NCBI RefSeq assembly: GCF_003387615.1 | Contig: NZ_QUNS01000001.1 | Coordinates: 598,241 to 662,240 of the forward strand | Reading direction: 5' to 3' | From: Tenacibaculum gallaicum | Lineage (GTDB): Bacteria > Bacteroidota > Bacteroidia > Flavobacteriales > Flavobacteriaceae | Length of the DNA: 64,000 bases | Shown: one piece after another, positions 18,533-27,437 of the stretch | How positions within the stretch are numbered: the first letter of the stretch is position 1 | How the letters are laid out: each line of letters opens with the position of its first letter | Position numbers and translations under genes: made by a program | Notes under the pieces: generated by a model | Told to the model about the DNA's origin: nothing | The model's input: the letters and a program-made list of their open reading frames with translations, nothing else | The model's database searches: none

Positions 18533-21292
18533 TTAGAATCTATAATTTAAGTTTAAGAAATAAGTAGTACCTCTACCATACCAATATTTATTTCCAAAGG
18601 TTGGTGTTCCGTTAGCATTATCGTCGCGTAGCTCACGATAGTTAGCATTTCTTCCTTGTTCGAAACCTCCTGTTTTGTATTCTTCGTTGAATAAGTTACT
18701 AACACTAGCAAATAAACCAATGTATTTACCATCTCCTACTTTCCATGATTTACCTCCAATAGCATTTACAACTATGTAGTCATCAAATTGTTCTTGAGTT
18801 AATAATTGTCTCGCTAAAATAGGGTCGTAATCTGCAAAAGCAGCTCCATCTGCATCACTAACAAAATTAGTAGTTCTTCTAATAGGAGAAACATCTACAT
18901 AAGCTTCATCCATATAGTTTGCTGTAACACTAACAAACCAATAATCTGGATCTCTATACTCAAAACCAAAAGAGTATGCTTTGTGAGGTCCTGCAGCTAG
19001 TTTATAATCTTTAAGAGAAGCTTCTCCCATATCTCTTTTACCATTGGTAAATCCAGGTGTAGAAGCATTCTCAGTTGTAATAACCAAATTAGGATTGTTG
19101 TTATAGGTATACTGTCCAACGTTAGCCGCTCCCTTTAGTTTAATTGTAGGGGTTACTTGTGCTTCAATACCAAACTCAACACCAAAGTGTCTTTTATTAA
19201 TCCCTGTTAATATTTCTTGAATAAAAGCTGAATTATCTCCGCCAATACCATCAGCAAAGAAGAAAGAAATTTCAGTAGCATCTTTAATATCCGTGTAATA
19301 ACCTGTAACTCTTGAAGTAATTAAAGGGCTTCTGAAAATATAGCTAACATCTCCAGATAATATTTTTTCACTATTTAATTCAGCAACACCTGCAACAGTA
19401 ACATTGTTTGCTCTTGAGTTGGCAAAAGAGTTACGTAAAGATGGTGCTTTTGTGATATAACCTCCGTTTACATCAATTAAATGACGTCCTGAGATTTTAT
19501 AGGTCAATCCACTTTTAGCTCCGTAGTTAAAGAAATCTAATTTGTTCGATTTTCCATAAGAATTAGTAGGGAAGTATCCGTTTTGAAATAAACCTTCTCT
19601 TTGGTGTGTAGTATTGTTTGCTTGTCCTGCTAAATAAAAATCGACTTTGTTGTATTTGAATTGTAATTGAGCAAAACCTCCATATACTTCAGAATTGAAG
19701 ATATAGTTGTATTTAAAGCGGTCTCCTAAACCAATTGTTCTATTAGGAGTTAAAAGGTTACTTTGTTGTTGGTCAAAAGTATCACCAAAAGTATTTACAT
19801 CCAGATAGCCTGTAGCCCCAAGCATATCTATTGGAGAAGCAAAGTTTTCAGACTTTAACTTTCTGTACTCACCACTAGCTGTTAGTGTAATATTTTCGTT
19901 TAATTCTGATGATAAAATCATATTAGCTGTTAATTGCTGATCATCATTTCTATCTTCATATAAAATTACACGAGCATTTTCAGGACTTCCTTCGTTTCCT
20001 ATATATAATTCATCCCAATCAATTTGTCCATCATTTTGGAAACCAGTTAATGATTTATAGGCATTTTCATAATTTGGTCCATTAGGGTCTGATAAATACC
20101 AACTTGGTAACTTTCTGTAGTATGTAGGATCTGGGTTATTAGCACCGTTATAGTCTAAACGGCTATTACCGATTTCTCCAAATTGAAAACTAACATTTGT
20201 GTTTAATCTTGTGTTGTCAGAAAGATTCCAATAGTGATTTAACATAACGATTGGCTCGTATAATCTTTTAACTCTAGAGTTTCTGTTTTTGCCTCCTTGT
20301 TTTCCCCAGTATGAGTTATAACGAATTCCTTTAATATCAAAAACTTCTTGAGTATTTGGCGAAGATTTCCCTCTTTCGTTTTCAGCTGCAATCACTGTTA
20401 AGTTTAAGCTGTGAGTATCGTTAATTTGCTTTTCAAGTGACAAAAAGATAGAGTTTGCATCGTAAAAAGTACCATCAACATACCCTTCATTACCAGCTCT
20501 CCTACTGCCAGAAACAGTTATTGCCCATCCGTTAGCTAACAAACCAGAAGAGTATGTTGCCATTAAGCGGTGGTTGTAACTTCTGTTAGAAGAAGCATAA
20601 GAAACACGACCTCCTTCGCTATATTCTGAAGCTCTGGTATTAATGTTTGTAGAACCTAAAACACCACCAAATGCGTAGTTTGAAGGAGTTAATCCGTTAC
20701 TAAATTCCTGATTACGTAATACATCGTTTAAACCTCCCCAGTTACTCCATTGAGGTCTTCCGTTGTATAATTTGTTCATTTCAATTCCATTAATCAAAAC
20801 TTTACCGTTTTCAGAATCTAAACCACGTACTCTGTAGAAAGAACCACTCCATTCAAAAGCAGCAGTACGTAAATATACATCTCTAGAGGCTTGTAATAGA
20901 CCAGAGATATTATCAGCAGCACTTGTATCATCACTTAATTCATCATCTGTAATAGTAATGGTGCTTAAATCTTGATCTTCAGATAAATCTTCATACATAA
21001 AGATTGTACCTAAATTTACTGTTTTTCCAGATAGTTCAACTGGAAAATTTTGGGTTTCGTACCCGTTTAATGATACCGTTACAATTTGTCTTCCGTTTGG
21101 TAAACCACTTAGTGTAAAAGTACCACTAGTATCTGTAGAACTAGAAATAGTTGCTTCTTTTACACTTACAGAAACACCTTGCATAGGTTTTTCAGAATCG
21201 CCGTTTATTACGACCCCTTTTACAACATTTTGCGCATTCAGGCCAAGCATGCCTGAAAGAAACAATAACATTGTTATCGTAAAATTTCTCAT
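18533..21292 (-). CDS. TonB-dependent receptor with carboxypeptidase-like N-terminal domain
   Basis: A 919-residue outer-membrane active transporter. It has a signal peptide (1-20), a carboxypeptidase-regulatory-like domain (about 21-100, GVVINGDSEKPMQGVSVSV), a plug domain (FYRVRGLDSENGKVLINGIEMN) and a 22-strand barrel ending ...YFLNLNYRF. First gene of an operon with the lamin-tail lipoprotein, like a SusC/SusD-type receptor-lipoprotein pair but with a different lipoprotein. A -7 box TAGTTTTG lies at 21360-21367 with a Pho-box-like repeat immediately upstream. The divergent neighbour is an exported nuclease/phosphatase-family protein, so nucleotide or organic-phosphate uptake is a reasonable hypothesis. 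Substrate unproven. Confidence 0.92.
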   Translation of the reverse strand: MRNFTITMLLFLSGMLGLNAQNVVKGVVINGDSEKPMQGVSVSVKEATISSSTDTSGTFTLSGLPNGRQIVTVSLNGYETQNFPVELSGKTVNLGTIFMYEDLSEDQDLSTITITDDELSDDTSAADNISGLLQASRDVYLRTAAFEWSGSFYRVRGLDSENGKVLINGIEMNKLYNGRPQWSNWGGLNDVLRNQEFSNGLTPSNYAFGGVLGSTNINTRASEYSEGGRVSYASSNRSYNHRLMATYSSGLLANGWAITVSGSRRAGNEGYVDGTFYDANSIFLSLEKQINDTHSLNLTVIAAENERGKSSPNTQEVFDIKGIRYNSYWGKQGGKNRNSRVKRLYEPIVMLNHYWNLSDNTRLNTNVSFQFGEIGNSRLDYNGANNPDPTYYRKLPSWYLSDPNGPNYENAYKSLTGFQNDGQIDWDELYIGNEGSPENARVILYEDRNDDQQLTANMILSSELNENITLTASGEYRKLKSENFASPIDMLGATGYLDVNTFGDTFDQQQSNLLTPNRTIGLGDRFKYNYIFNSEVYGGFAQLQFKYNKVDFYLAGQANNTTHQREGLFQNGYFPTNSYGKSNKLDFFNYGAKSGLTYKISGRHLIDVNGGYITKAPSLRNSFANSRANNVTVAGVAELNSEKILSGDVSYIFRSPLITSRVTGYYTDIKDATEISFFFADGIGGDNSAFIQEILTGINKRHFGVEFGIEAQVTPTIKLKGAANVGQYTYNNNPNLVITTENASTPGFTNGKRDMGEASLKDYKLAAGPHKAYSFGFEYRDPDYWFVSVTANYMDEAYVDVSPIRRTTNFVSDADGAAFADYDPILARQLLTQEQFDDYIVVNAIGGKSWKVGDGKYIGLFASVSNLFNEEYKTGGFEQGRNANYRELRDDNANGTPTFGNKYWYGRGTTYFLNLNYRF

Positions 21293-21359
21293 AAATGATT
21301 GTTTATAAAATATTTGAATATATTAGTTCCCAGTGCCGAAAAATATGACAAAAGGGAGG

Positions 21360-21367
21360 CAAAACTA
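21360..21367 (-). promoter_or_regulatory. -7 element of the TonB receptor/lipoprotein operon
   Basis: On the minus strand TAGTTTTG matches TAnnTTTG exactly. No TTTG -33 is seen; the direct repeat at 21382-21399 occupies that place, as Pho boxes do for activator-dependent promoters. Confidence 0.5.
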
Positions 21368-21381
21368 CGAAAAATCTAATT

Positions 21382-21399
21382 ATGTTAATGTTAAGTTAA
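21382..21399 (-). promoter_or_regulatory. Putative Pho-box-like direct repeat in the divergent TonB receptor / nuclease region
   Basis: On the minus strand TTAACTT-AACA-TTAACAT repeats the 7-4-7 architecture seen upstream of the porin-Pit operon. It ends 14 bases before the -7 box at 21360-21367 and lies between divergent genes. Confidence 0.45.
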
Positions 21400-21452
21400 T
21401 ATTATGAAAGGTAACATTATATTAATTATAGGTTTTGGCTCGAAAATTGTTT

Positions 21453-21460
21453 TATTTTTG
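21453..21460 (+). promoter_or_regulatory. -7 element for the exported nuclease-family gene
   Basis: TATTTTTG matches TAnnTTTG exactly, 18 bases before ATG 21479. A TTG at 21435-21437 is 15 bases upstream, slightly short for a -33 element. It lies inside the longer reading from 21404 and so favours the start at 21479. Confidence 0.5.
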
Positions 21461-21478
21461 CCGTCTAAAATTTATAAA

Positions 21479-22528
21479 ATGAGAAATATAACTGCTTTTT
21501 TAGTGTTTATTTTTGTCGCATTTTTTACATATGCACAGCAAAATCAAAAAAAATATAAAATAAGAACAGTAGGTTTTTATAACTTAGAAAACCTTTTTGA
21601 TACCAAGAATGATCCTGAAAAGAATGATGAAGCAAGTCCTATCATGGAAATGAAAGGAGATAAAGAAAAAGTGTATTTAGATAAAATTGACAAACTTGGG
21701 GAGGTAATCTCTCAATTAGGGGCAGAAAAGGCTAGAACTAGTCCAGCAATTTTAGGTGTAGCTGAGGTTGAAAATAAAAAAGTTTTAGAAGATTTGGTAG
21801 CATCTGAAAAGTTAAAAAAGAAGCGTTATAGTATCATTCATTTTGATTCTCCAGATAAAAGAGGTATTGATGTGGGACTGTTATATCAATCACGTTATTT
21901 TAAGCCAATTCATTTCGAGGCATTCAACCCTAATATATACGACCAGAATTATAAAGTTTATACACGTGATATTTTGTTGGTATCAGGATATTTAGATGAT
22001 GAATTGATACATATTATTGTTAATCACTGGCCATCTCGAAGAGGTGGGGAAGCAAAGAGTAGACCATTACGTGAAAAAGCGGCTTATAAAGTGAAGCAAA
22101 TTATTGAAAAAATTAAACTGAACGACCCAAATCCGAAAGTGTTAATTATGGGGGATTTTAATGATGACCCTATCAATTCGAGTTTTAAAAAGATTTTACA
22201 AACAAAGAGTAAGAAAAAAAACGTAAAAGAGGGCGATATTTATAATCCGTACGAAGATATGTTTCGTCGTGGATTTAATACATTAGGGTATAGAGACAAT
22301 ATTAACTTGTTTGATCAAATAATGTTCACTTTTCCATTATTAGATAAAGGAGAAAAAGATTTTTCAACCTATAAAATGTTTAAGTCTGGGATTTTTAATA
22401 AACGTTTTTTAACTCAGAAAAGTGGTCGTTATAAAGGGTATCCTTTTAGGAGTTTTTCTTATGGAAAATATACCGGAGGGTATAGTGATCACTATCCAGT
22501 ATATATGTACCTAATTAAAGAAGATTAG
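21479..22528 (+). CDS. Exported endonuclease/exonuclease/phosphatase-family protein
   Basis: About 349 residues from the chosen ATG, which begins a signal peptide (MRNITAFLVF...FTYAQQ). A longer reading from 21404 adds 25 residues but would place the -7 box inside the gene. EEP-fold motifs appear in order: VGFYNLENLFDT (Asn of the active site), GVAEVENKKVL (metal-binding Glu), VNHWPSRRGG, MGDFNDDP (Asp/Asn pair) and YSDHYPVYM (catalytic Asp-His). These match phosphodiesterases and nucleases such as DNase I-like enzymes. Divergent from the TonB receptor operon, so degradation outside the inner membrane coupled to uptake is likely. DNA, RNA or another phosphodiester could be the substrate. Confidence 0.85.
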   Translation: MRNITAFLVFIFVAFFTYAQQNQKKYKIRTVGFYNLENLFDTKNDPEKNDEASPIMEMKGDKEKVYLDKIDKLGEVISQLGAEKARTSPAILGVAEVENKKVLEDLVASEKLKKKRYSIIHFDSPDKRGIDVGLLYQSRYFKPIHFEAFNPNIYDQNYKVYTRDILLVSGYLDDELIHIIVNHWPSRRGGEAKSRPLREKAAYKVKQIIEKIKLNDPNPKVLIMGDFNDDPINSSFKKILQTKSKKKNVKEGDIYNPYEDMFRRGFNTLGYRDNINLFDQIMFTFPLLDKGEKDFSTYKMFKSGIFNKRFLTQKSGRYKGYPFRSFSYGKYTGGYSDHYPVYMYLIKED

Positions 22529-22531
22529 ATT

Positions 22532-22563
22532 AAAAAGGCTTACAATTTTTGTGAGCCTTTTTA
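22532..22563. terminator. Bidirectional intrinsic terminator
   Basis: AAAAAGGCTTAC pairs with GTGAGCCTTTTT (one G-T pair), between convergent genes. Confidence 0.82.
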
Positions 22564-22905
22564 ATTTTTACATATGTCATTTAAATAATTATTCATTTTT
22601 AGCTGAAACAAAGTTCCTTTTAAAAGATCGTCTATTTGCCATAATTCAACTGAAGAAACTGCCATGCTAACTTTATTTGAGGGAGTTTGTAGTAAAATAG
22701 ACCTACAGTCTTTTCCTTTACTACAAGTAGCACAATTTTTTTGAAGTTTAGAATCCGTAACCTTATCTAAAAATAATTCTATTTCTTGTTCTGTTAAATG
22801 AAAGCCAGTATCTCTAAATATTAATTGAACTAAGTTTGAGTTGTTTTCTTTCCAATGAAAAGAAATGCCTATGTTGTTGTCGTATATTTTAGTAATTCCG
22901 TCCAT
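22561..22905 (-). CDS. Small conserved-looking protein of unknown function
   Basis: A 114-residue soluble protein with no signal peptide. It contains CATCSKGKDC at about 58-67, which could be a small metal site or redox cysteines, and another Cys near the C-terminus (NDICKN). The rest alternates strands and helices (IGISFHWKENNSNLVQLIFRD). No family recognised. It lies downstream of recJ on the same strand (gap about 70 bases) and could be read from the recJ transcript. Confidence 0.6.
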   Translation of the reverse strand: MDGITKIYDNNIGISFHWKENNSNLVQLIFRDTGFHLTEQEIELFLDKVTDSKLQKNCATCSKGKDCRSILLQTPSNKVSMAVSSVELWQIDDLLKGTLFQLKMNNYLNDICKN

Positions 22906-22978
22906 AACTATATTTATATCGATAACAAATATATAAGTTTATTTGGAATTATTCTAAATAAAAAATATAGGTCTTTTA

Positions 22979-24664
22979 CTATTTTAAATCTTTTAACATT
23001 AACTGAATAGAAGTATGTCCATTCCAAGTATTCTCATCTAATGTATAAGCAACGTCAAAATCATTTTGGGTAAGGTTTATTTTATTTCCTAAACCAAAAC
23101 CTATAACATTGTAAGTTTTTTTGTCAGAACCATAAATAAGGTTTAGTTTTAAATGACTCTTGTCTGCACCAACTTGTTTACCATAACCGTTATCTCTCAC
23201 GGCTGTAGTGGTAAAAACAGGCTTCATATTTAGTGGGCCAAATGGAGCCATTTGTTGAATAATACGGAAAAACTTAGGTGTAATTTCTGATAAGTCAATT
23301 TCAGCATCAATCGTAATTTCTGGCGTTAACAAATTTTTGTCAATGGTGGAAGCAACCACTTCTTCAAATTTATTTTTAAAGTTTTCATATTGCTCAGGTA
23401 ACAAGGTTAAACCTGCAGCATATTTGTGCCCACCAAACTGTTCAATGAACTCTGAACATTGTTCTAAAGCATTATACACATCAAATCCTTTAACAGAACG
23501 TGCAGAGGCTGCTAGCTTTTCTCCACTTTTAGTAAATACCAAAGTTGGTCTATAATAGGTTTCGGTTAAACGTGAAGCAACAATACCGATAACTCCTTTG
23601 TGCCAGTTTTCATCAAAAACAACTGTAGTATATTTTTCTTGTTCGTTGTTGTTTTCAATTTGAAGCAAGGCTTCTTGGGTAATTGCTTTATCCAGTTCCT
23701 TTCTGTCAGAATTGAATTTTTCAATCGCAGCAGCAAACTCAACTGCTGAATCAAAATCCATTTCGGTTAACAGTTCAACGGCATAGTTTCCGTGTTTCAT
23801 TCGTCCCGCAGCATTTATCCGTGGAGCGATGATAAAAACTACATCGGTAATGGTGAGTTCTTTTTTTTGTAATTGATGAATGATGGCTTTGATACCATCT
23901 CTAGGGAGTGAATTGATTACTTGTAATCCATGATACGCTAATACTCTGTTTTCACCAGTCATAGGAACAATGTCGGCAGCAATGGCAGTAGCGACTAAAT
24001 CCAAATATGGAACTAAATCTTCAATAGTTTGATTTCTTTTTGAAGCTAATGCCTGAATTAATTTAAAACCAACACCACAGCCACACAATTCATCATATGG
24101 ATAGTTACAATCTATTTGCTTAGGATTTAAAACAGCAACCGCTTTTGGAACTTCGCTCCCAGGTTTATGGTGATCACAAATAATAAAATCGATTCCTTTT
24201 TTAGTAGCATAATCAACTTTATCAATAGCCTTAATTCCACAGTCTAAAGCTATGATGAGAGAAAATCCATTATCTTCGGCAAAATCAATTCCTCTATAAG
24301 AAACACCATATCCTTCTTCATATCGGTCAGGAATATAGGTTGCAATATTTGGGTGAATTGTTTTTAAGTAGGATGACATTAAAGAAACGGCAGTAGTTCC
24401 GTCAACATCATAATCACCAAAAACTAAAATGTTTTCATTATTAGCTATAGCGTTTTCTATACGCTGTACAGCAATTTCCATATCCTTCATTAAAAAAGGA
24501 TTGTGTAAATCATTTAGTGATGGGCGAAAAAAATGTTTTGCATCATCAAATGTTTCAATACCACGTTGTACCAAAATTTTAGCCAAGGTTGTATCGATAG
24601 ATAGTTCTTTGGCTAATTGTTTTGCTTTATTGGTGTCTGGTTGCGGTTTTAATGTCCAGCGCAT
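22979..24664 (-). CDS. recJ: Single-stranded-DNA-specific 5'-3' exonuclease RecJ
   Basis: DHH-family exonuclease used in recombination and mismatch or excision repair. The catalytic DHH-domain motifs are GDYDVDGTTAV (motif I), DCGIKA (motif II) and CDHHKPG (the DHH motif itself). The DHHA1 domain carries FGGHKYAAGLTL, and an OB-like C-terminal domain follows (to MLKDLK). I chose ATG 24664 (MRWTLKPQPD), which is how homologues I know begin; ATG 24679 would add five residues (MRKIA). The 561-residue length is normal. It follows the OsmC-like gene closely and is probably co-transcribed with it. Confidence 0.95.
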   Translation of the reverse strand: MRWTLKPQPDTNKAKQLAKELSIDTTLAKILVQRGIETFDDAKHFFRPSLNDLHNPFLMKDMEIAVQRIENAIANNENILVFGDYDVDGTTAVSLMSSYLKTIHPNIATYIPDRYEEGYGVSYRGIDFAEDNGFSLIIALDCGIKAIDKVDYATKKGIDFIICDHHKPGSEVPKAVAVLNPKQIDCNYPYDELCGCGVGFKLIQALASKRNQTIEDLVPYLDLVATAIAADIVPMTGENRVLAYHGLQVINSLPRDGIKAIIHQLQKKELTITDVVFIIAPRINAAGRMKHGNYAVELLTEMDFDSAVEFAAAIEKFNSDRKELDKAITQEALLQIENNNEQEKYTTVVFDENWHKGVIGIVASRLTETYYRPTLVFTKSGEKLAASARSVKGFDVYNALEQCSEFIEQFGGHKYAAGLTLLPEQYENFKNKFEEVVASTIDKNLLTPEITIDAEIDLSEITPKFFRIIQQMAPFGPLNMKPVFTTTAVRDNGYGKQVGADKSHLKLNLIYGSDKKTYNVIGFGLGNKINLTQNDFDVAYTLDENTWNGHTSIQLMLKDLK

Positions 24665-24682
24665 AGCAATTTTTCTCAAAAA

Positions 24683-25108
24683 TTAATTGTTGTGTAGATG
24701 TATGCCAGTAGCTACGTCTGCAAATTTCCTAAACATTTCCATAACACCACAGTATTTTTCTATCGATAAATCTACTGCTTTGTTAATTTTTTTCTCGTCT
24801 AAATCGCTTCCGTAAAAATGATAATCAACTAATACTTTGTGGTAATATTTTGGATGCTCTTCGGTTAATTCACCGGTAACTACAATTTTAAAATCATCAA
24901 TTTCTACACGCATTTTTTCTAACATAGGTACAATATCTAAACCAGAACAACCTGCTAACGATGAAAGCATCATAGCTTTAGGTCGTAAACCAGTATTATT
25001 ACCTCCGTGCTCTTCAGAAGTATCAATAACTATTGGATGCCCACTTGGGTTATCACTTTCAAATTGCATGTTTTCTTTCCAAACGGTTGTAACTGTGTTT
25101 GTTGCCAT
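24683..25108 (-). CDS. OsmC-family protein
   Basis: A 141-residue OsmC/Ohr-fold protein. The family reduces organic hydroperoxides through two cysteines; both are present, C54 in LAGCSGLDIV and a second in EKYCGVMEMF about 65 residues later, with the usual spacing. No signal peptide, so cytoplasmic. It is closest to the general YhfA/OsmC branch rather than clearly to Ohr. Together with the divergent AhpD-like gene at 25228 it suggests a small peroxide-defence locus. Ends 18 bases before the recJ start. Confidence 0.88.
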   Translation of the reverse strand: MATNTVTTVWKENMQFESDNPSGHPIVIDTSEEHGGNNTGLRPKAMMLSSLAGCSGLDIVPMLEKMRVEIDDFKIVVTGELTEEHPKYYHKVLVDYHFYGSDLDEKKINKAVDLSIEKYCGVMEMFRKFADVATGIHLHNN

Positions 25109-25227
25109 ATCTTAATAATTTTTTGTTTATTGCGTAAGTAAGTCTGTGTATGATTTGACTTAATTATGTAAATAGTAACACAAACTTACAGTAAAAAGTT
25201 AGTATTAAAAACTTAAAAAATAAAACT

Positions 25228-25818
25228 ATGTCTTTAGTAACTCCTTTAAATCCGAATCATGATGCAGAAACCAAGCAATTATCCGATTTTTATAATGAAA
25301 CCTTAGGTTTTTGCCCAAATTCGGTATTAACTATGCAACGCCGACCAGAAATTTCTAAAGCATTTATTAATTTAAATAAAGCAGTTATGGCTAATCACGG
25401 TCGGGTAACTTCTGCTTTAAAAAGAATGATTGCTTGGGTAAGCAGTAATGCAACAGGTTGTCGTTATTGTCAAGCTCATGCAATTCGTGCTGCTGAACGT
25501 TACGGTGCAGAACAAGAACAATTAGATAATATTTGGGAATATAAAACACATTCTGCTTTTTCTGATGCTGAACGCGCTGCGTTAGATTTTTCATTAGCAG
25601 CTTCAATGGTTCCAAATATGGTAGATGAAAAGATTAAAGAGGAATTATATAAGTATTGGAATGAAGGAGAAATTGTGGAAATGCTTGGAGTTATTTCTCT
25701 CTTTGGGTATTTAAACCGTTGGAATGATTCTATGGGAACGAGTATTGAAGATGGTGCGGTTGAAAGTGGTGAGCAGTATTTAGGAAAACATGGATGGAAC
25801 AAAGGAAAGCATGTGTAG
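25228..25818 (+). CDS. AhpD-like / carboxymuconolactone decarboxylase family protein
   Basis: A 196-residue all-helical protein of the CMD/AhpD superfamily. The signature C78-x2-C81-x2-H84 (GCRYCQAHA) is the thiol-based peroxidase/disulfide-reductase active site of AhpD relatives. The C-terminal half (LFGYLNRWNDSMGTS) matches the long peroxidase-related subfamily. Probably reduces peroxides or their reductase partner in the cytoplasm. Divergent from the OsmC-like gene. A terminator follows directly and overlaps the 3' end of mscL on the other strand. Confidence 0.85.
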   Translation: MSLVTPLNPNHDAETKQLSDFYNETLGFCPNSVLTMQRRPEISKAFINLNKAVMANHGRVTSALKRMIAWVSSNATGCRYCQAHAIRAAERYGAEQEQLDNIWEYKTHSAFSDAERAALDFSLAASMVPNMVDEKIKEELYKYWNEGEIVEMLGVISLFGYLNRWNDSMGTSIEDGAVESGEQYLGKHGWNKGKHV

Positions 25819-25827
25819 ATAGAGTTA

Positions 25828-26283
25828 TTAAAAATAGAAAAGCTCGAAATTGCGAGCTTTTTTGTTGCATATTTTTAAGAGTTGCTTTTTAAGCAAATCT
25901 CTAATTTCTGCTAATAATTCTTCTTGGCAAGGCCTTTTTGGAGCTTCTGGAGCTGGCTCTTCTTTTTTCTTCATTACATTTACTGCTTTTACAACCATAA
26001 ACATTACAAAGGCTACAATAATATAATCGATAACATTAGTTAAAAATTCACCATATAATATGGCAACTTCTCCTGTTATTTTACCTGCTTCATCAGCAAC
26101 ACCTTCTGAGATTATGTATTTTAAATCTTTTAAATCAGCGTTAAAAATTAGTCCAATTAAAGGAGAAACAATTCCTCCAGTGAAAGAAGTTACCACTTGC
26201 TTGAAAGCAGCACCCATTACAAAACCTACTGCAATGTCCACTAAATTTCCTTTCATTGCAAAATCTTTAAGTTCTTTGAGTAT
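25828..26283 (-). CDS. mscL: Large-conductance mechanosensitive channel, with abnormal start and extended C-terminus
   Basis: Inner-membrane pentameric channel that opens on hypo-osmotic shock. The first helix (NLVDIAVGFVMGAAF), the loop, the second helix (NVIDYIIVAFVMFMVVKAV) and the C-terminal helix (EELLAEIRDLLKK) are all present. The amphipathic N-terminal helix is encoded upstream of ATG 26256 as ILKELKDFAMKGN, matching E. coli MscL IIKEFREFAMRGN, but there is no ATG/GTG/TTG: the expected initiator is ATA at 26283, preceded by AGGGG. After LLKK the frame continues 17 codons through a terminator hairpin, suggesting a lost stop codon. Confidence 0.88.
   Translation of the reverse strand: MLKELKDFAMKGNLVDIAVGFVMGAAFKQVVTSFTGGIVSPLIGLIFNADLKDLKYIISEGVADEAGKITGEVAILYGEFLTNVIDYIIVAFVMFMVVKAVNVMKKKEEPAPEAPKRPCQEELLAEIRDLLKKQLLKICNKKARNFELFYF
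25838..25865. terminator. Intrinsic terminator, inside the 3' end of the mscL reading frame
   Basis: AAAAGCTCG/CGAGCTTTT stem, loop AAATTG, T-run on the plus strand. It serves the AhpD-like gene. On the minus strand it is read as the last codons of mscL (KKARNFELF). Confidence 0.8.
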
Positions 26284-26333
26284 TCCCCTAGTTTTAAGCT
26301 TTAATAGTTAATTGAATTGAAGGATATGAAAAA

Positions 26334-27437
26334 TTAACTTTTAACTAATCTTTTTATACGTTGAGATAAGGCGGTAAGTATTTCATACGAAATAGTTTCG
26401 CATTTATGTGCCATATATTCTATGTGTTGTTGGTGATTGAAAATAATAACTTCATCGCCTTCGTTACAATCAATTTTAGTAACATCTACCATAATCATAT
26501 CCATACACACATTTCCAATAATAGGGGCTGGTTGATTGTTGATAAAAACAAACCCATTTTTATTTCCTAATTTTCGTGAAATACCATCCGCATGTCCTAT
26601 AGGAATGGTTGCGCTTCGTGTAGGTTGACTAGCAACAAAAGCTCTATTATATCCAAGAGTTTCACCCGGTTGAACTATATTGATTTGAGAAACTATAGAT
26701 TTAAGTGTATGGGTATTTTTAAGTTGAGAGGTTTCTTGTTCATCATTTCCAAAGCCGTATAATCCTATTCCTAAGCGAACCATGTCAAATTGAGCTTGAG
26801 GATAATTGATAATTCCAGAGGTGTTTAAGATATGTATCATAGGCTCGTATCCTAAATGCTCATAAATTTGTTTTACGATGTAGGCAAAGTTATTTATTTG
26901 ACCTATAGTGAAATTTTGTTCATTAGGATCTTCACTAGCAGCTAAATGAGAAAATATTGATTCAACTTTTATGTTGTTTGATTTCTTTAGCTCAGCAACA
27001 ATAGAAGGAACATCAGTATGCCAAAAGCCTAATCGATTTAATCCCGTATTAAATTTTAGGTGTATAGGGTAATTCATTAAAGGCTCTTCATCAGCAAGTT
27101 TTAAAAAAGCATCAAAAATTTTAAAATTATATAGGTTGGGTTCTAAACGATACTTAACAATATCTTTTAAGTTTTGAATTTGAGGGTTTAGAACTAAAAT
27201 AGGAGTTGTAATTCCTGCTTCACGTAATACTATTCCTTCGTAGGAATAAGCAACTGCAAAATAATCAACTTGGTCTTGTACAATTTTAGCAATCTCAGTT
27301 GACTCACTTCCGTAACCAAAAGCTTTAACAACTACTAATATTTTTGTGGTAGGTTGTAGCTTTTGTTTAAAATAGGCTAAATTGTGTAGTACAGCTTTAG
27401 GGTCAATTTCTAATACGGTAACGTGATTATTATTCAT
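26334..27437 (-). CDS. alr: Alanine racemase
   Basis: PLP enzyme interconverting L- and D-alanine for peptidoglycan. The PLP lysine is K38 in [10 protein letters not shown], and [10 protein letters not shown] carries the second catalytic Tyr from the C-terminal beta domain. [10 protein letters not shown] is the phosphate-binding region and [11 protein letters not shown] the family C-terminal signature. The length of 367 is normal for a stand-alone racemase, so this is not the MurF-Alr fusion found in some Bacteroidota. Its ATG overlaps the 3' end of tdk by 8 bases, so the two are translationally coupled. Confidence 0.95.
   Translation of the reverse strand: MNNNHVTVLEIDPKAVLHNLAYFKQKLQPTTKILVVVKAFGYGSESTEIAKIVQDQVDYFAVAYSYEGIVLREAGITTPILVLNPQIQNLKDIVKYRLEPNLYNFKIFDAFLKLADEEPLMNYPIHLKFNTGLNRLGFWHTDVPSIVAELKKSNNIKVESIFSHLAASEDPNEQNFTIGQINNFAYIVKQIYEHLGYEPMIHILNTSGIINYPQAQFDMVRLGIGLYGFGNDEQETSQLKNTHTLKSIVSQINIVQPGETLGYNRAFVASQPTRSATIPIGHADGISRKLGNKNGFVFINNQPAPIIGNVCMDMIMVDVTKIDCNEGDEVIIFNHQQHIEYMAHKCETISYEILTALSQRIKRLVKS

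Noticed and set aside
21404..21478. Longer start for the exported nuclease-family gene
   Set aside because: The extra residues precede a clean signal peptide and include an exact -7 promoter box.
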